DNA of 44,330 nt from the NCBI GenBank assembly GCA_022571255.1, contig JACZYD010000007.1, forward strand, positions 1 to 44,330. The letters are read 5' to 3'. A model generated the notes under the pieces. It did not search any database and was not told where the DNA came from. It saw only the letters and a program-made list of their open reading frames with translations. The position numbers were made by a program, and so were the translations under genes. The stretch's first letter is position 1. Every line of letters starts with the position of its first letter. Positions 41,837 through 44,330 of the stretch are shown piece after piece. Source of the DNA: Bacteroidota bacterium (GTDB taxonomy: Bacteria > Bacteroidota > Rhodothermia > Rhodothermales > UBA10348).

Positions 41837-43038
41837 TAAAGGTCGATTATGTTAATGGCAAGTACATCGTCGAGGCCACTGATTCTATGTAGAACCGATG
41901 AGTCAGGTGAACCATTAAAACGAATCGTGGCGCACGCGGCGCGCGCACCCGAGAAGACCAGGTTTTCCATTTCCTGAATATTCCAGTCCGCATTTCGAAT
42001 TTCGTCCAGCACAGAAGCCAGTACTCCGACTTTATCCAGGTGCCTCACGGTCAACTGGTGCGTCGCCGGAGTGGTCTCGGCCATGTTGACGCAGTTGGCC
42101 ACCTGGCCCGTCTTGGCGTACGCCAGAATCAAGCGAACCGCTTCTTCCGCGATGGCTTCCTGCGCCTGCAGCGTCGATGCACCAATATGGTGGGTCAGAT
42201 ACACATCGCTCCGGGAAGCAAGCGGATGCGAAAACGGACCCTGTTTGAATGCGGGTTCCCCGCTGAATACGTCCAGCGCGGCGCGGATTCCTTTTTCATC
42301 CATGGCCCGGAGCAAGGCCTCATCGTCGACCACGTTGCTTCGAGTCGTATTGATGAAAAAAGCGCCTGGACGCATGGCCTCAAAAAAAGCGGTATCAGCA
42401 AGATTCCGGGTCTCCGGCGCAGATGCCACATGCAGAGAAACCACATCAGACCTCCTCGCAACTTCGATCGGCGAGGCAAGCCGCTCCACACCGAGCGCAT
42501 CGGCCTTCGAGTCGGTGAGCGACCGGCTCCATGCCACAATGTGCATTTCAAGCGCCCTCGCCCGTTGAACAACTTCTCGTCCGATGCTGCCGAGGCCCAC
42601 GATTCCGAGTGTTTTCCCCTTCACTCCGTGAGCCTTTCCGTATTTTGCTTTATTCCACTCTCCTTTTCTGGCATCGCTCACGTTATCCGGTATGGATCGA
42701 TCGAGCGAAAGAATCAGCCCTATTGTCAACTCGGCCACCGCGGCCGCATTTTTTCCCGGACAGTTGGCAAGGAATATACCCCTCTCCGACGCGCCGTCTG
42801 AATCAATTGTGTCATATCCGGCGCCTGCCCTCACGATCAGTTCCAGAGACCTGGCTGCATCCATCATCCCGGCAGAGACCTTGGTGGATCGCACCACGAG
42901 AATCTGCGGCTTCAAATCCGACATGGCGGAAACGAGGTCGTCGTCTTTTAATTCCGGACGTATCGTAACCTGGTGACCGGCACTTTCGAGGCGTTCAACA
43001 CACTGGTCGGACAGTTTATCGGCAATAAGTATATGCAT
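41836..43038 (-). CDS. serA: D-3-phosphoglycerate dehydrogenase with ACT domain
   Basis: First enzyme of serine synthesis, oxidising 3-phosphoglycerate with NAD+. The 400 residues show the D-2-hydroxyacid dehydrogenase fold: IVGLGSIGREV (NAD loop, 146-156), catalytic R233 in TTRSNVV, E261 in DVFSGEP and H284 in THHIGAST. A C-terminal ACT domain (about 325-400, HLDKVGVLASVLDEIR) suggests allosteric feedback by serine. It lacks the long intervening domain of Mycobacterium-type SerA. ATG start at 43038; a double palindrome of TAGTA/TACTA sites sits just upstream, within the 69-base gap to the DUF1015 gene. Confidence 0.94.
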   Translation of the reverse strand: MHILIADKLSDQCVERLESAGHQVTIRPELKDDDLVSAMSDLKPQILVVRSTKVSAGMMDAARSLELIVRAGAGYDTIDSDGASERGIFLANCPGKNAAAVAELTIGLILSLDRSIPDNVSDARKGEWNKAKYGKAHGVKGKTLGIVGLGSIGREVVQRARALEMHIVAWSRSLTDSKADALGVERLASPIEVARRSDVVSLHVASAPETRNLADTAFFEAMRPGAFFINTTRSNVVDDEALLRAMDEKGIRAALDVFSGEPAFKQGPFSHPLASRSDVYLTHHIGASTLQAQEAIAEEAVRLILAYAKTGQVANCVNMAETTPATHQLTVRHLDKVGVLASVLDEIRNADWNIQEMENLVFSGARAACATIRFNGSPDSSVLHRISGLDDVLAINIIDL

Positions 43039-43045
43039 ATCACAA

Positions 43046-43094
43046 ATAGTAAAGAATTCATACTATATGGTGAGATAGTACGAAAACCGTACTA
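43046..43094. promoter_or_regulatory. Double palindrome upstream of serA
   Basis: Four half-sites alternate in direction with regular spacing: TAGTA at 43047-43051, TACTA at 43061-43065, TAGTA at 43076-43080 and TACTA at 43090-43094 (steps of 14, 15 and 14 bases). The outer pair has perfect arms TAGTACG/CGTACTA (43076-43082 and 43088-43094), the inner pair ATAGTA/TACTAT (43046-43051 and 43061-43066). It occupies most of the DUF1015-serA gap and starts eight bases before the serA ATG. Such an array suits cooperative binding of a dimeric repressor, or two leader hairpins. Confidence 0.5.
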
Positions 43095-43107
43095 AATGCC
43101 CATCTTC

Positions 43108-44313
43108 CTAAAATGTGTGGACCAACAATCCACTTCTTAATTTTGGTTCGAACCACGTAGATTTGGGCGGCATCAGCTTGCCCGCATCCGATACAGCCAC
43201 AAGCTCTTCAATGCTTGTGGCATACATCGATATGGCGAGCGCAACCTTTCCTTCCTCTACAAGCCTCTCCAGCGCTCTGGTTCCCCGTATACCTCCGACA
43301 AAATCTATATTGGGATCGGTCCGGGGATCCGTTATCGAGAAAAAAGGATCGAGAATTTGCCTGGACAGTTTGTCAACATCCAGATTTCCTGTCACTCCAT
43401 CTTCAGAATCACCAGATAATCGTACGCCGTACCACGTACCGCTCAGATATATGGATATGTTTCCTTTCTGCTGCGGAGTTGGATCCACGTTCTCCTCCAT
43501 CTCGAAACGCTCTCTCAAAGCACCCAGAAACTGCTCCGGCGAATCCTGTATCGAAAGAATGACCCGGTTGTACGGTAAAATCGTCATCTGTCCCATCGGG
43601 AATAAAACCGCGGGAAAATAATTTACTTCCTCACTTGAAGGCCCGGATGCATGTTCCTTCGCCGCGCGGCTTGCAGCCTTACAACGATGGTGACCATCAG
43701 CTATATATAATTTATCGAGCTTTCCGAACAGGCTGACTATGGCTCCCGGATCCGAAAATTTCCATATGGTGTGCCGCACACCATCGTCGGATGTCAGATC
43801 ATACAGAGGATCGCCGGCTGAGACAGAAGCCATTTCGCTCTCGATTTCCGGATCATCCCGGAATGTGAGCATGATCGGCTCTGCATGCGCCTGCTGCGCG
43901 AGAATATGCCTCGTTCGATCGTTTTCTTTTGCGGGCCGGGTCAGCTCGTGTTTCAGGATCGTGTCGTTGTCGTAATCATCGACGGAAACACAAGCGAAGA
44001 TCCCCGTTTGCGAGCGACCATCCATGACAAGTCGATACAGGTAAACAGAGGGCTCTTTATCCTGAACGGATCGATCCGAGGCAATATATGCGGCAAGATT
44101 TTCAGCTCCTTTTTTGTAAACCCGGTCGTCGTAGTCACTTTCCCGATCCGGCACATCGACCTCGGGTCGAATCACGTGCAGAAAACTGTCTGCGTTTCCA
44201 GCGGCAAGCAGGGAGGCTTCTTCCGTGCTTATCACATCGTAGGGAACACACGCGATCTTGTTTGCCAGTTCACGTACAGGCCGAACGGCCCGGAAGGGAT
44301 GCAGAACATCCAT
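43108..44313 (-). CDS. DUF1015-family protein
   Basis: The 401 residues match the DUF1015 family (some entries are named SerB-like, but without a proven function). Visible family traits: an N-terminal HPFRAVRPVRELANKIACVPYDVIS, then HVIRPEVD, LKHELTRPAKENDRTRHI, and DKLYIADGHHRCKAA near residue 205 with its conserved DGHHR. No signal peptide. It is co-directional with serA and serC and sits next to them in related genomes, which is why a link to serine metabolism, such as a phosphatase or kinase, has been suspected; the sequence itself does not settle this. ATG at 44313; the gene appears complete, with 17 bases remaining to the window edge. Confidence 0.85.
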   Translation of the reverse strand: MDVLHPFRAVRPVRELANKIACVPYDVISTEEASLLAAGNADSFLHVIRPEVDVPDRESDYDDRVYKKGAENLAAYIASDRSVQDKEPSVYLYRLVMDGRSQTGIFACVSVDDYDNDTILKHELTRPAKENDRTRHILAQQAHAEPIMLTFRDDPEIESEMASVSAGDPLYDLTSDDGVRHTIWKFSDPGAIVSLFGKLDKLYIADGHHRCKAASRAAKEHASGPSSEEVNYFPAVLFPMGQMTILPYNRVILSIQDSPEQFLGALRERFEMEENVDPTPQQKGNISIYLSGTWYGVRLSGDSEDGVTGNLDVDKLSRQILDPFFSITDPRTDPNIDFVGGIRGTRALERLVEEGKVALAISMYATSIEELVAVSDAGKLMPPKSTWFEPKLRSGLLVHTF

Positions 44314-44330
44314 ATCAAAAAACCCGGCGA

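Overview
The window reads as one continuous, gene-dense piece of a bacterial chromosome from the FCB superphylum, most likely the Rhodothermota/Balneolota side of the Bacteroidetes group. This is inferred from: an ECF sigma factor, FecR anti-sigma and TonB-dependent receptor with an STN domain in series; a bTHX ribosomal protein gene; an IleS2-type isoleucyl-tRNA synthetase followed by a cysteine-poor DksA/TraR protein and lspA; a small uncharacterised protein family known to me from Bacteroidetes (14437-14991); and an exact TAnnTTTG promoter element before ileS. Base composition looks close to even. I saw no tRNA, rRNA, insertion sequence, prophage or CRISPR array.

Layout. 1-4.7 kb: end of an MFS transporter, convergent with the topoisomerase IV genes parC-parE. 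4.8-8.4 kb (minus strand): purM, plsY and gpsA (purine and phospholipid synthesis), then an AlbA_2-domain regulator. 8.5-12.1 kb (minus): a secreted M14 carboxypeptidase, a LuxE-like acyl-protein synthetase and an enoyl-CoA hydratase. 12.1-13.4 kb: a 33-codon bTHX gene faces a tandem-duplicated YjbQ-like gene across a perfect inverted repeat. 13.5-17 kb: an SDR oxidoreductase, then a plus-strand operon of a conserved small protein, a K+ channel/RCK protein and an L,D-transpeptidase. 17.2-21.1 kb (minus): lepA, a secreted unknown and lepB. 21.1-21.5 kb is the only long gap; it holds four potential RNA helices and a terminator-like hairpin. 21.5-26.2 kb (plus): sigma, FecR and receptor. 26.1-30.6 kb (minus): ileS-dksA-lspA. 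30.7-36.8 kb (minus): ybbA-ybbP type ABC exporter, yggS, a DivIVA protein and purine nucleoside phosphorylase. 36.9-37.7 kb: TesA-like lipoprotein esterase, divergent from the ABC genes as in E. coli. 37.6-40.7 kb (minus): the three-gene transhydrogenase pntAA-pntAB-pntB. 40.8-44.3 kb (minus): DUF1015 protein, serA and serC.

Most of this is housekeeping. The less ordinary signals are: (1) the candidate structured RNA at 21226-21347; (2) a two-domain YjbQ-like protein whose halves appear to have lost complementary motifs, next to bTHX and a 12-bp inverted repeat; (3) a regularly spaced TAGTA/TACTA double palindrome directly before serA; (4) overlapping, mutually exclusive hairpins between fecR and its receptor gene; (5) in-frame repeats with 15- or 45-bp units in parC, the luxE-like gene and divIVA, plus an octamer array in the transhydrogenase operon. 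Several genes appear to begin with TTG or GTG (9284, 10446, 7245, 31534, 36071, 26884, 22079).
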